64,000 nucleotides of DNA, from NCBI RefSeq assembly GCF_001628715.1, contig NZ_CP011120.1, forward strand, positions 1,302,001-1,366,000, read 5' to 3'. Numbering within the stretch: the stretch's first letter is position 1; each line of letters starts with the position of its first letter. Positions 18,502 through 27,081 of this stretch are shown here, piece after piece. The notes beneath the pieces are model-generated. The model was not told where the DNA came from and did no database searches. It saw only the letters and a program-made list of their open reading frames with translations. This DNA comes from Acetobacter oryzifermentans. Lineage in GTDB: Bacteria; Pseudomonadota; Alphaproteobacteria; Acetobacterales; Acetobacteraceae. Both the position numbers and the translations under genes were made by a program.

Positions 18502-19801
18502 GCACAATCAGGCTGGCATTTGTGCCGCCAAATCCAAAGCTGTTAGAAAGAGCCACGTTGATTTCCCGCTGCTGCGCTGTATGGGCAATGCGGTCAATCA
18601 CGCTTTCACGCGATGGGTTATCCAAGTTCAGCGTAGGCGGCGCCACGTTGTCCCGAATAGCCAGAATGGAGAAAATGGCTTCTACTGCACCAGCCGCGCC
18701 AAGCAAATGGCCTGTGGCCGATTTGGTGGAAGACATGGCCAGCTTACGGGCATCATCACCAAACAGGCGTTCAACAGCTTCCAGCTCAAGGTCATCCGCC
18801 ATGGTGGAGGTGCCGTGGGCGTTAACATAGTTGATGTCTGCCGGGGTAAGATCTGCACTTTTCAGTGCAGCGCGCATGGCGCGGTATGCCCCGTAATGGC
18901 CTTCTGCCGGTGCGGTAATGTGGTATGCATCACCAGACATGCCATAGCCGATAATTTCGCCATAAATTTTGGCGCCACGGGCTTTGGCGTGTTCATATTC
19001 TTCCAGCACAACAACGCCGGAACCTTCACCCATTACAAAACCATCACGGTCTTTATCCCATGGGCGGGAGGCTTTTCCGGGGGTGTCATTAAAGCCGGTA
19101 GATAGCGCACGGGCTGAGCAAAAGCCAGCAATGCCCAACGGGCAAACGGTTGCTTCTGCACCACCAGCTACCATTACGTCGGCATCACCAAACATGATAA
19201 TGCGCGCGGCATCACCAATGGCATGCACGCCGGTAGCGCAAGCCGTAACAACTGAATGATTTGGCCCCTGAAAACCATATTTGATGGAAACATGGCCAGA
19301 AACCAGATTGATGAGAGCGGACGGGATAAAGAACGGCGAAAGACGCCGCGCCCGACCTTCATGCACGGTAATGGAGGCATCATAGATGGTTTGAAGACCA
19401 CCAATGCCAGAGCCAATCATTACACCGGTGCGGCATTTATCTTCTTCGGTTTCAGGTTTCCAACCGGAATCCTCCACCGCTTCCGTTGCTGCCACCAACC
19501 CCATGTGAATGAAGCGGTCCATTTTGCGCTGGTCTTTGGGGGAAATCCACTCGGAAAGTGTAAGCTTTCCTTCTGCGGTCGGCCCTTCCGGCACTTCCCC
19601 AGCCACATGGGCCGGCAGATCGCTTGGGTCGAACTGCGTGATTCTACCAATCCCGCTTTCGCCTGCAATCAGACGTGACCATACGTTTTCAACACCCAGA
19701 CCCAGAGGTCCGACGATGCCCATTCCGGTGACGACTACCCGTCTCCGTCCAGAATTTACTCCGGCCGACTGCAACAAACCAGCCCGCTCCCTGTTCTGCA
19801 C
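18491..19801 (-). CDS. fabF: 3-oxoacyl-ACP synthase II
   Basis: Condensing enzyme that elongates acyl-ACP with malonyl-ACP. The Cys-His-His triad is seen as TACATG (C188), NAHGTST and ATGHLLGAAG, and the fold-defining VVVTGMGIVGPLG lies near residue 22. The 436-residue length includes an N-terminal extension of ~20 residues before the conserved fold, so a later start is possible. It lies 63 bases downstream of acpP on the same strand. Confidence 0.96.
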   Translation of the reverse strand: MQNRERAGLLQSAGVNSGRRRVVVTGMGIVGPLGLGVENVWSRLIAGESGIGRITQFDPSDLPAHVAGEVPEGPTAEGKLTLSEWISPKDQRKMDRFIHMGLVAATEAVEDSGWKPETEEDKCRTGVMIGSGIGGLQTIYDASITVHEGRARRLSPFFIPSALINLVSGHVSIKYGFQGPNHSVVTACATGVHAIGDAARIIMFGDADVMVAGGAEATVCPLGIAGFCSARALSTGFNDTPGKASRPWDKDRDGFVMGEGSGVVVLEEYEHAKARGAKIYGEIIGYGMSGDAYHITAPAEGHYGAYRAMRAALKSADLTPADINYVNAHGTSTMADDLELEAVERLFGDDARKLAMSSTKSATGHLLGAAGAVEAIFSILAIRDNVAPPTLNLDNPSRESVIDRIAHTAQQREINVALSNSFGFGGTNASLIVRGV

Positions 19802-19864
19802 GTATATGGTCCCTCAAATAGTAGAGGGACCCACAGTTCCGTTAAACGCAAAATTACCTGAAAA

Positions 19865-20104
19865 TCAGGCAGCTTTTTGCTTTTCGATGTAATCGATAGC
19901 ATCTTTAACGGTGGTGATTTTTTCCGCTGCATCTTCCGGGATTTCGACATTGAAGGCTTCTTCAAACGCCATCACCAGCTCAACGGTATCAAGGCTGTCA
20001 GCGCCCAGATCATCGATGAACGATGCATCCGGTGTGACCTTGCTTTCCTCGACGCCGAGATGCTCGACCACGATTTTCTTAACCTTATCAGCGATTTCGC
20101 TCAT
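19865..20104 (-). CDS. acpP: Acyl carrier protein
   Basis: A 79-residue acidic carrier protein. The phosphopantetheine attachment serine is S37 in [16 protein letters not shown]. It shuttles acyl chains for fatty acid and lipid A synthesis. It lies between fabG and fabF; the 303-base space upstream suggests its own promoter, as is usual for this highly expressed gene. Confidence 0.98.
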   Translation of the reverse strand: MSEIADKVKKIVVEHLGVEESKVTPDASFIDDLGADSLDTVELVMAFEEAFNVEIPEDAAEKITTVKDAIDYIEKQKAA

Positions 20105-20407
20105 CTGTCTTTGTATCCCATAGGCCCGGTTTTACATGCGGGCAGGTTGTTCTGGTGCCTGCTCTACCACAATCCCTATTGGTGGAAGAATAGAAAACAG
20201 CACTGCTTCCGTTATTCTTCCCCAGCAACAGGGGTTGCGGGCGCTTAGCACGTTTTTCCATCACAAGCCAAGGCAAACCGGAAAAGTCTTTCTTCCGCCC
20301 CCTTGATTATGCGCGTGTTTGCATAGTCTGTCTGCCACATCTGAAAGTATTTTGCACCCTCTCTTCTGCGCAGACATTCTAGAGGCCAAATTTAAGGGAG
20401 AACTCCC
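20105..20407 (-). promoter_or_regulatory. Intergenic region upstream of acpP
   Basis: About 300 bases between fabG and acpP with no convincing gene. It probably holds the acpP promoter and a long 5' untranslated leader. The far end contains the inverted repeat described separately. No RNA gene was recognised. Confidence 0.4.
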
Positions 20408-20412
20408 TTAAA
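20391..20412 (-). terminator. Perfect inverted repeat at the fabG stop
   Basis: TTTAAGGGAG at 20391-20400 and CTCCCTTAAA at 20403-20412 form a perfect ten-base-pair stem with a two-base loop, and include the fabG stop codon. It probably ends or attenuates fabD-fabG transcription before acpP. The T-run downstream is weak and the tight loop would open by a pair or two. Confidence 0.5.
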
Positions 20413-21151
20413 CCATTGCCATGCCGCCGTTTACGTGCAGCGTGGTGCCTGTAATCCATGCGGCTTCGTTTGATGCCAGATAGAGCACGGCAGAAGCCAC
20501 ATCTTCTGGCTGGCCTAGGCGGCCCAGTGGAATCGCACCCAGCAGTTTTTCTTTTTGCGCATCGGGCAGAACGTCTGTCATGGGGGTAACAATAAAGCCT
20601 GGGGCCACAACATTTACCGTAACGCCACGCGAACCGGCTTCCTGCGCCAAGGATTTGCTCATGCCCACAATGCCTGCTTTTGCAGCCGCATAGTTGGCCT
20701 GCCCAGCATTGCCGGTGGAACCGATAACCGAGGAAATATTGATAATACGCCCTGCCCGGCGGCGCAGCATGCCCTTAAGTGCGGCACGGCACAGCCGGAA
20801 AGGAGAGGACAGATCCACGTTTAGAACCTGATCCCAGTCTTCATCTTTCATGCGTAGGGCCAGCATATCGCGCGTAAGGCCCGCGTTGTTGACGAGAATA
20901 TCAACAGGCGTCCCAGCAGCTTCTTCCGCTTTGGCAATAAGGCCATCGGCTTCTGCTGGATCAGAAAGGTTGGCTGCCACGTAAAATGCACGCCCTTCCC
21001 CCAGTTCTTCCGCCTGCTTCTGCAACACGGCTTCTCGCGTGCCAGACAGCACAACCTTTGCACCCTGTGCGTGCAGCAAACGCGCAATGGCGCTACCAAT
21101 ACCGCCTGTTGCGCCTGTAACCAGTGCGGTTTTTCCGTCCAGTTTGAACAT
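20408..21151 (-). CDS. fabG: 3-oxoacyl-ACP reductase
   Basis: NADPH-dependent reductase of the fatty acid elongation cycle. It is a short-chain dehydrogenase with TGATGGIG cofactor motif near residues 13-20, NNAG, the catalytic Ser in INISSVIGSTGN, and YAAAKAG (Tyr-x3-Lys). Length 247 is standard. It lies 22 bases downstream of fabD and ends in a perfect hairpin. Confidence 0.97.
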   Translation of the reverse strand: MFKLDGKTALVTGATGGIGSAIARLLHAQGAKVVLSGTREAVLQKQAEELGEGRAFYVAANLSDPAEADGLIAKAEEAAGTPVDILVNNAGLTRDMLALRMKDEDWDQVLNVDLSSPFRLCRAALKGMLRRRAGRIINISSVIGSTGNAGQANYAAAKAGIVGMSKSLAQEAGSRGVTVNVVAPGFIVTPMTDVLPDAQKEKLLGAIPLGRLGQPEDVASAVLYLASNEAAWITGTTLHVNGGMAMV

Positions 21152-21173
21152 AATTTTTGTTTACCCGCTGTTT

Positions 21174-22118
21174 TTACAAAGTTTTCAGGAAAGATTCGAT
21201 ATCGGCTGGCGTGCCCACAGAAAGGCCAGATACTTCGGAATCAATGCGTCGCACCAAGCCAGAAAGCACCTTGCCTGCACCAATTTCTACAAATGTATCC
21301 ACACCCATGCCGACCATAGCGGCCACACTTTCCCGCCAGCGCACACGGCCAGTAACCTGACGCACCAGATTTTGCCGAATCGTATCGGTATCCGTTTCGC
21401 GCTCGGCTGTTACATTGGCAATTACGGGCACAATCGGGGCGGTAATGTTAGCTTTGGCTAATGCTTCGGCCATCACATCTTCTGCTGGCTTCATGAGCGA
21501 AGAATGAAATGGTGCAGAAACCGGCAGCTTGAGTGCGCGCTTGATCTTCAATTCTTTGGCGATAGCAATGGCTTCATCAATACCTGCAATCTTGCCGGAA
21601 ATAACAATCTGGCCGCCGCCGTTATCATTGGCAATTTCTACATCGCCTTTGGCAGAGGCTTTGGTGCAGATATCTTCTGCCTGTGCCAATGTTACGCCAA
21701 TCAGGGCCGCCATGCCGCCTTCCCCAGCGGGAACGGCTTTCTGCATGGCCTGCCCGCGCAGCCGTAGCAGGCGTGCGGCTTCTGCCACACCAAAGGCACG
21801 CCCCGCGGCCAGAGCAGAGTATTCCCCCAGAGAATGCCCAGCAAGCAACGTAACTTTGCCAGCAAGATCCAAACCGCCATCCTGTTCCAGAACGCGCAGA
21901 ACAGCCATGGACACAGCCATAAGCGCAGGCTGAGCGTTTTCTGTGCTGGTAAGGCTTTCTATCGGGCCTTCAAAAATGATTTTGGAGAGTTTTTCGCCCA
22001 GGGCGTCATCAACTTCTTCAAAAACAGAACGCGCCGCAGGAAAAGCCTCTGCAAGCTCCTGCCCCATGCCAACAGACTGGCTGCCCTGTCCGGGAAAAAC
22101 AAATGCGTAAACGGCCAT
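21174..22118 (-). CDS. fabD: Malonyl-CoA:ACP transacylase
   Basis: Loads malonyl groups on ACP. The product (314 residues) starts with the family's FVFPGQGSQSVGMG; the catalytic serine is in LAGHSLGEYSALAA (near residue 96), and the active-site His is in APFHSSLM. ATG 22118 is preferred; GTG 22127 is in frame three codons earlier. It is the first gene of fabD-fabG-acpP-fabF-mltG on this strand. Confidence 0.97.
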   Translation of the reverse strand: MAVYAFVFPGQGSQSVGMGQELAEAFPAARSVFEEVDDALGEKLSKIIFEGPIESLTSTENAQPALMAVSMAVLRVLEQDGGLDLAGKVTLLAGHSLGEYSALAAGRAFGVAEAARLLRLRGQAMQKAVPAGEGGMAALIGVTLAQAEDICTKASAKGDVEIANDNGGGQIVISGKIAGIDEAIAIAKELKIKRALKLPVSAPFHSSLMKPAEDVMAEALAKANITAPIVPVIANVTAERETDTDTIRQNLVRQVTGRVRWRESVAAMVGMGVDTFVEIGAGKVLSGLVRRIDSEVSGLSVGTPADIESFLKTL

Positions 22119-22290
22119 GATACTCACTGTTCCAAATTTTTCCTTGCCAAACGGATGGAAGCCACCTGCTTTGGCAAGATCATGAACTGCACGGGCTGCT
22201 TTCTATGCTTTGCGCAATATGGCGGCCCATAAAAAGGAAGCCACGCAAAACGCAGGCCGGCAGGAAATCGGGGGCAGAATACGGCGCAGT

Positions 22291-22806
22291 TTAACGCTGC
22301 ACAATACGCCAGCCCAGAACAAGCAGTGCATCCCAAGGCAGGGCAAGGCATTCATGCGCGATACGTAGGAGTTTTTTGCGCATGTTGGGAACATGCGGCT
22401 GAGCACGTAAAAATGGCACGGGCTGCACTCTCCACCCCGCAAGACGCATGAGCAAAACACAGCGCGGTAGGTGCAAAGGGCTGGAAACAACCGCTATGGG
22501 CTGAGCCGTAAGATACCCTGCCCGGCGTAGCAGACGCGTGCAAGCAACAGCGGAATCAAACGTATCTCCTGCCGTGGGCTCGGGCAGAATACATTTTGGA
22601 GCAATACCAGCCTTTAACAGGCAGGCGGCCATAACGCCTGCTTCCGTCTGGCCATTTTGTGGCACGCCACCTGTAGGAATATACATAACAGGCCCATGCG
22701 CAGCGCCAAACATAAGCGCAGAATGCACCCTGTTTAACAGCGCAACAGACGGGCTGCCATCCGGGTTGAGGGCTGCACCAAAAATAATGACGGGCAGTGC
22801 TGACAT
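22291..22806 (-). CDS. DUF218 (YdcF-like) protein
   Basis: A 171-residue DUF218 domain with the family pattern: VIIFGAALNPDGSPS at the start, a GGVPQNGQTEAGVMAACLLKAGI block, TFDSAVACTRLL and VVSSPLHLPRCVLLMRLAGW. DUF218 members such as YdcF and SanA are linked to envelope metabolism or bind nucleotide-like ligands, but the function is not settled. The chosen ATG (22806) has an AAAGAGA-type site upstream; the frame is open to 22899. No membrane segment is obvious at the start. It lies 29 bases downstream of the methyltransferase gene. Confidence 0.78.
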   Translation of the reverse strand: MSALPVIIFGAALNPDGSPSVALLNRVHSALMFGAAHGPVMYIPTGGVPQNGQTEAGVMAACLLKAGIAPKCILPEPTAGDTFDSAVACTRLLRRAGYLTAQPIAVVSSPLHLPRCVLLMRLAGWRVQPVPFLRAQPHVPNMRKKLLRIAHECLALPWDALLVLGWRIVQR

Positions 22807-22835
22807 TTCAAATCTCTTTCCCGCAGAGAATGTTT

Positions 22836-24095
22836 TTAAGCCGGTGGACGCAAGAGCACGCGGTTCAGCCGTTCCAAAGTAGTAAAACCTTCTGCCCACA
22901 CTTTGCGAAATTTGTTTTCTGAAATACCGCGAGGTGCCACGGCTTCTGCCAAAGCACCAACAGTACGTTCACCATCAATCAGGGGCAGGATGCCGCGCAT
23001 TTGTGGTGGCAAGGGAATGGGTACAACCAATGTGCCAAAAGCAAAAGGCAGCGTGTGGTCTGGCTGCATCTGCTTGGCCAATTCTACCCCCGGTATTTCA
23101 CGCATGATTGGCACGGCAGAAAAATCCATGGGGTCTGGCGGCGTAATGCGTGCGCCCTTGCGGACAACATAAGCAACATGAGTGGGCATATTACCTGCAA
23201 GGTCTTCCGCTATGGCAGCCTGCTGTTGCCACGGCAGGCTGCTTATGCGCGCGCGCAGGCGTGGATCTGGCAAAAACAGGGTTGGATCATATCGTGCCGG
23301 TTCCATTAAGCAGGAAGGTTCCAGCCCGGCTTTGCCCAGAAAATCTAAAAACTCTGTAACGGTATAAGCGCGGTCTCTGGGGTTCAGCAGCAGATCGTAT
23401 AAGCCTGCATCACCGCCAGAAAGGTGATCTCCAAAGTTGCCGTTTTGCCGCAACCACGCAGTGGCAGGCAGCGTGCGCATCACGCGGCGTGCCATATCGA
23501 GCCGTGTTTGAGGAGATTCGGAATGAGGCGCAATTTTTTCCAGCGCATCCTGCGCCATGTAAACACCTGTGCGCCCATAAGGTGCATAGACCATCAGCCC
23601 CATGCCACCACCGGGTGCGAGGTGTTTTTCTAACATGGCTAATGCGGCATCAGGATCTGGGAGATGATGCAGTACGCCACAGCAATCAATATAATCAAAA
23701 AGGCCCAGATCCAGCGCATCTAGTTCTGTCAGAGACCCCTGAATGAAGCGGATATTTGCCAGCTCCCGCGTTTGCGCCCGTGCCTGCGCAATGGAAAGCG
23801 CCTTTTGGGAGCGATCTACACATACAACCTCACCGGGGCGTCCGGCACGTTGCAGGTGTGTTGCCAGCATAATGGCACCATCCCCGGTGCCGCACCCTGC
23901 CACCAATGCCCGCAAAGGCTGGCTTTGCGCCCGTTTGGCGCCAAAAACCCAGTAGTCAATTTCCCGCAAATGGCTGGGGCTGCCTATTAAAAGGCGCTTG
24001 GCCTCATCCTGCGGGTTTCTTTCTGGGTATGGATACGCCTCATATTGGGCGGCTAGGCTGGAATCGCGCGTATCGGCGGGGGATTGATCTGTCAT
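22836..24095 (-). CDS. Class I SAM-dependent methyltransferase with extra C-terminal domain
   Basis: A 419-residue protein. Residues ~65-190 are a Rossmann methyltransferase with motif I VAGCGTGDGAIMLA, an acidic VVCVDRSQKALS strand end and YIDCCGVLHHLPDPDAAL. The N-terminus AAQYEAYPYPERNP resembles a known group of bacterial methyltransferases of unknown substrate. The last ~80 residues (PLIDGERTVGALAEA...KFRKVWAEGFTTLERL) look like a small winged-helix-like module, not a catalytic domain. It is followed by the DUF218 gene and preceded by the OpuAC-like gene, both on the same strand and closely spaced. Confidence 0.8.
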   Translation of the reverse strand: MTDQSPADTRDSSLAAQYEAYPYPERNPQDEAKRLLIGSPSHLREIDYWVFGAKRAQSQPLRALVAGCGTGDGAIMLATHLQRAGRPGEVVCVDRSQKALSIAQARAQTRELANIRFIQGSLTELDALDLGLFDYIDCCGVLHHLPDPDAALAMLEKHLAPGGGMGLMVYAPYGRTGVYMAQDALEKIAPHSESPQTRLDMARRVMRTLPATAWLRQNGNFGDHLSGGDAGLYDLLLNPRDRAYTVTEFLDFLGKAGLEPSCLMEPARYDPTLFLPDPRLRARISSLPWQQQAAIAEDLAGNMPTHVAYVVRKGARITPPDPMDFSAVPIMREIPGVELAKQMQPDHTLPFAFGTLVVPIPLPPQMRGILPLIDGERTVGALAEAVAPRGISENKFRKVWAEGFTTLERLNRVLLRPPA

Positions 24096-24112
24096 GCTGG
24101 CGCGGCCTTTCC

Positions 24113-24862
24113 TTAGCGGGGCAGCAGTTTGCCGCGCTGCCAGGCTTCTGCTGCTTCATCGGCTGTCATGCCTTCAACACGCATGGCGTAATCCATGGCG
24201 CTGATAATTTTGGCGCTGAGCATCAGCTCATCCAATTCGTCCAGAAGATCCTGCTCCATTTCATCCTTGATTTCTGCACGGATCAGAATGCGCGCGTCTT
24301 GTTCGCCCCCCAATGCATTTTTGGGATCGTTCAGAATACGGAAACCGCCAATGTGGAACAGAAAACAAGGCTGAAACAGTGGCATCAGCACCAGTTCTTC
24401 CCGCTTGAGGGCAGCGTTCAGTTCTGCCAGTGCTTCTTCATCCGGTAACACTTTCAGGCTGAAGCCGGTGGTATCCAGCCCATACTGCTGCAACACTTTT
24501 TCCATGTGCTTTTGCAAAGATACAGGCGTGATAATCGTGCGGGAAAGTTCTGGCCCAGCCTGTGCTACGTCATCCAAAGATGTCAGCGGCGTATCTTCTG
24601 CAGAAATGCAGCAATGAGCTGCGGGACGAAACAGATTGCCAAGCGGAAGAATACCGGGGGCCAGCATGCCCGCATCTTCATCCGGCAGCCATGCAGAAAC
24701 GTAAAAATCAACCTCACCCTTTTTGAGCATGTCTGTCAGCACGTCTTTGGGGCCGGTTACAATATCCGGCTCTACATCATTGGCTTCCAGAACGCGGATG
24801 ATTGCTGCTGCCGTAGCCTCATGCACGGTGGTTTCGGGGTATGCGAGGGTCAGGCTTGTCAT
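24113..24862 (-). CDS. OpuAC-like substrate-binding protein without a signal peptide
   Basis: A 249-residue protein resembling the glycine betaine/choline ABC-transporter binding domain: LTLAYPETTVHEATAAAIIRVLE, a VDFYVSAWLPDEDAGML block (typical of betaine binders) and a LVLMPLFQPCFLF segment. It begins directly at the first strand with no secretion signal, so the product should stay in the cytoplasm. No permease or ATPase gene adjoins it. It may be a ligand sensor or a relic of a transporter. It lies 17 bases upstream of the methyltransferase gene, suggesting a common transcript. Confidence 0.7.
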   Translation of the reverse strand: MTSLTLAYPETTVHEATAAAIIRVLEANDVEPDIVTGPKDVLTDMLKKGEVDFYVSAWLPDEDAGMLAPGILPLGNLFRPAAHCCISAEDTPLTSLDDVAQAGPELSRTIITPVSLQKHMEKVLQQYGLDTTGFSLKVLPDEEALAELNAALKREELVLMPLFQPCFLFHIGGFRILNDPKNALGGEQDARILIRAEIKDEMEQDLLDELDELMLSAKIISAMDYAMRVEGMTADEAAEAWQRGKLLPR

Positions 24863-24992
24863 CTCAGGATCCTTTCAGATCTACTCGAACTGGTGATGGT
24901 CTGCGTAGTCCTTGCAGCAGGAGAAACCCATGAGGCAATCCCTGAAATGGAAATAACAGGATTTCTTAATGATTTGGTGCAAGGCTGAGAGC

Positions 24993-25032
24993 AAAAAAAA
25001 GCCGCCCTTCCCTTGGAAGGGAAGAAGGCGGC
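24993..25032 (-). terminator. Strong hairpin terminator of the 120-residue gene
   Basis: On the - strand GGCCGCCTTCTTCCCTTCC pairs with GGAAGGGCGGC and is followed by a run of eight Ts (the A-run at 24993-25000). It lies just downstream of the small unknown gene at 25.1-25.4 kb and separates it from the OpuAC-like gene. Confidence 0.85.
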
Positions 25033-25063
25033 CAACCGGAATGCATAACTTAAACAGGGGTGT

Positions 25064-25426
25064 TTAAGCGGCAACAATGCCCTGTTCGCGCGGCATGACG
25101 GGGCGGATCATGTTCAAGGCATCTGCAAAAGTGTTGAAGCTGCCCAGTTTATTATCACGGATAGCATCCATAACAATCCAGCGGTTGCCGTGGCAGTAAA
25201 TCTGGTAAGCAGGATCTGGAGTTTCGCGCACCCATACCACAACGTAACCAGCAGAAATGCCGGCCTGCTTCTGTTCAGACACAAAAACATCTGCATCGCA
25301 AATGCCCATGGGCTGAGCAGCCTGCACCCAACGGGTAAGGTAAGCCTGCTGGCGGGATGTGATTTCCATCTGGAATGGAATGATCTGGCAGGTGTGTTGC
25401 TGAGAAGATGCTGTTGTGCGCGGCAT
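25064..25426 (-). CDS. Unknown 120-residue protein
   Basis: I do not recognise this family. The product is a compact soluble protein with no signal or membrane segment: an N-terminal Thr/Ser/Gln-rich stretch, then MEITSRQQAYLTRWVQAAQ, GYVVVWVRETPDPAYQIYCH, and RWIVMDAIRDNKLGSFNTFADALNMIRPV. The last part resembles a small domain that recognises a substrate or partner, but I cannot name it. It has its own strong terminator and ~210 bases of upstream space, so it is probably monocistronic and may be well expressed. It looks like a real gene from its normal codon use and clean boundaries. Confidence 0.65.
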   Translation of the reverse strand: MPRTTASSQQHTCQIIPFQMEITSRQQAYLTRWVQAAQPMGICDADVFVSEQKQAGISAGYVVVWVRETPDPAYQIYCHGNRWIVMDAIRDNKLGSFNTFADALNMIRPVMPREQGIVAA

Positions 25427-25640
25427 GGTTTCTTTTATCCCCCTGACAATCCCGGTTCGGTCTTGATGTTTGGAGTGTAAAAGAGCTGCAGCGCGCTACG
25501 CTATGAGAAAACGAATATTAACGCCTCAAAAGCAGGCAGGTTTGAGGCTTCGTGACGAAAAAAACACAAACGCACATGAAGTGCACAATTTTTATGCCTG
25601 TTTTTTGTGCAAATGACTTTCTGTGGTGCAGAAAAAAGAA

Positions 25641-26702
25641 TCAGAACTTAGCCGAAACCATTAATGAACCATAGTTAAACAGGCCAGACTTGGCTGTGGT
25701 GAACTGCTGCGTCTGCCAAACCTGGCTGTAGGAAATGCGCAAACCGCAGAACATGAAGGCCAAACCGGCATGAATTTCACCCACATCCCACTTTTTAATC
25801 ACGTGTAGGGAATTGCTGCGCATGGTGTTGCCTTGCAATGAGGCATCATACCCAACGGCTTCACCCGTTACGCCACCAAAGATGTACCATGAAAAGGGAC
25901 GCCGCGATTTATAGGCATCCGTACCATCTGTGCCGGAAGCCTGAATGGTGGGTGTGCCGAAATCACTATCCAGCCCCTGCCCGATCCGGAACACATCACC
26001 AATGCGGCCATAAATCTGATAATCACCAATGGCGGCGGCGGCAGATGGCAGCATGTCAAATTCCACGCCAAACACATGCGCCAAAGGCAAACGCCAGATA
26101 CGCCCACCCTGCACCTGAAAGATGGGCTGATTTTTAAGCTGATGAGACCAGCCCTGATTTTTGGTATCACCAATCAGGCCGTGGAATCCATTCTGGAGCT
26201 GCTCGCCCAAGCCACCCGACCCCATAATACCAAACTGAATGCCAAACACGCTGCGGGTTCTGTCCGTATCATTAATAAGATTTACGGTGCCCAGCAGCAG
26301 GCTGGAATAAGGCCTGTCATTAATACGCGCAGTTTGCGCTTGCCCCGGAGCCCACGGGCTGGAAACCTGTGTATTGCGCGGCGTGAAGATAAGCTGCTGC
26401 AGGCCAATGCTAATACGCTGCACGCCTTCCCCCCAAATGGCCTTGTTAATGGCGGCAATGGGGGTGGGCAGCGTATTGGTGCCAGATGTCCAGTTAAAAC
26501 GCAGGCCACTGGTATAATATTGGTCCGATGTGCCTTTTAGGGTGGTGATGGCATCGTTTTCACCCTGAAGGGTCCATGTGCCTTTGTTGTCAGAGGCAGG
26601 AGTCGCTTTGGCGGAAGAAAGAGAACACACGGATGCCCCTGCCAGCATAAGAGACGCAAGGGCAAGGCGCCGTGCGCGAAGCCGTTTTAAAACTACGGGC
26701 AT
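25641..26702 (-). CDS. LpxR-like outer-membrane lipid A 3'-O-deacylase (DUF2219)
   Basis: A 353-residue protein with a signal peptide (to about residue 33) and beta-barrel-like alternating segments ending in an aromatic residue (VSAKF). It carries DUF2219/LpxR landmarks: GENDAIT (residues 47-53, with N49 and D50), GTSDQYYTSGLRF, NDRPYSSLLLG, and GEQLQNGFHGLIGDTKNQGWSHQLKNQP with H174 as the candidate active-site His. LpxR removes the 3' acyloxyacyl chain of lipid A at the outer membrane. It is monocistronic and divergent from the cold shock gene. Activity is inferred from the family. Confidence 0.83.
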   Translation of the reverse strand: MPVVLKRLRARRLALASLMLAGASVCSLSSAKATPASDNKGTWTLQGENDAITTLKGTSDQYYTSGLRFNWTSGTNTLPTPIAAINKAIWGEGVQRISIGLQQLIFTPRNTQVSSPWAPGQAQTARINDRPYSSLLLGTVNLINDTDRTRSVFGIQFGIMGSGGLGEQLQNGFHGLIGDTKNQGWSHQLKNQPIFQVQGGRIWRLPLAHVFGVEFDMLPSAAAAIGDYQIYGRIGDVFRIGQGLDSDFGTPTIQASGTDGTDAYKSRRPFSWYIFGGVTGEAVGYDASLQGNTMRSNSLHVIKKWDVGEIHAGLAFMFCGLRISYSQVWQTQQFTTAKSGLFNYGSLMVSAKF

Positions 26703-27081
26703 GCTTTTTCTTCCATTTGGCCATGTGCGGGCATGATTCTAGGCTGTTCTTAATGGATAATACCCGCACAAGAAAGCCCGTTTCCCCTTATCCTGTCTGG
26801 CTGTGGCTATCATGCCAACGTCAGACCTCTATGGGCGCAGAGGTATCACATAACTGTGAGATCAAGAAAAGTGTGTGAAACTCCCGCCAATTTCATGCTT
26901 TCCTATAGTCGCACGCTGTTGGCTGTGCTACGGAAACAGTGGGCGCATTTGCAGCTTTCAGGAACGGGAACGGTGGCGTTTTCTTCAAATTACGTAAACC
27001 TGTCAACCCATTCCGGCAAACTGCCCGTTTTTCAATATCGGGAGAAGCTTCAGCCTTCTCCGTACTCCAGGATCAAGACCG
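26703..27081. promoter_or_regulatory. Divergent promoter region of lpxR-like and cold shock genes
   Basis: About 380 bases between two divergent genes, without a believable gene of its own. It must contain both promoters. The side next to the cold shock gene may be a long structured 5' leader, as is common for cold shock mRNAs, but I see no definite motif. Confidence 0.35.
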
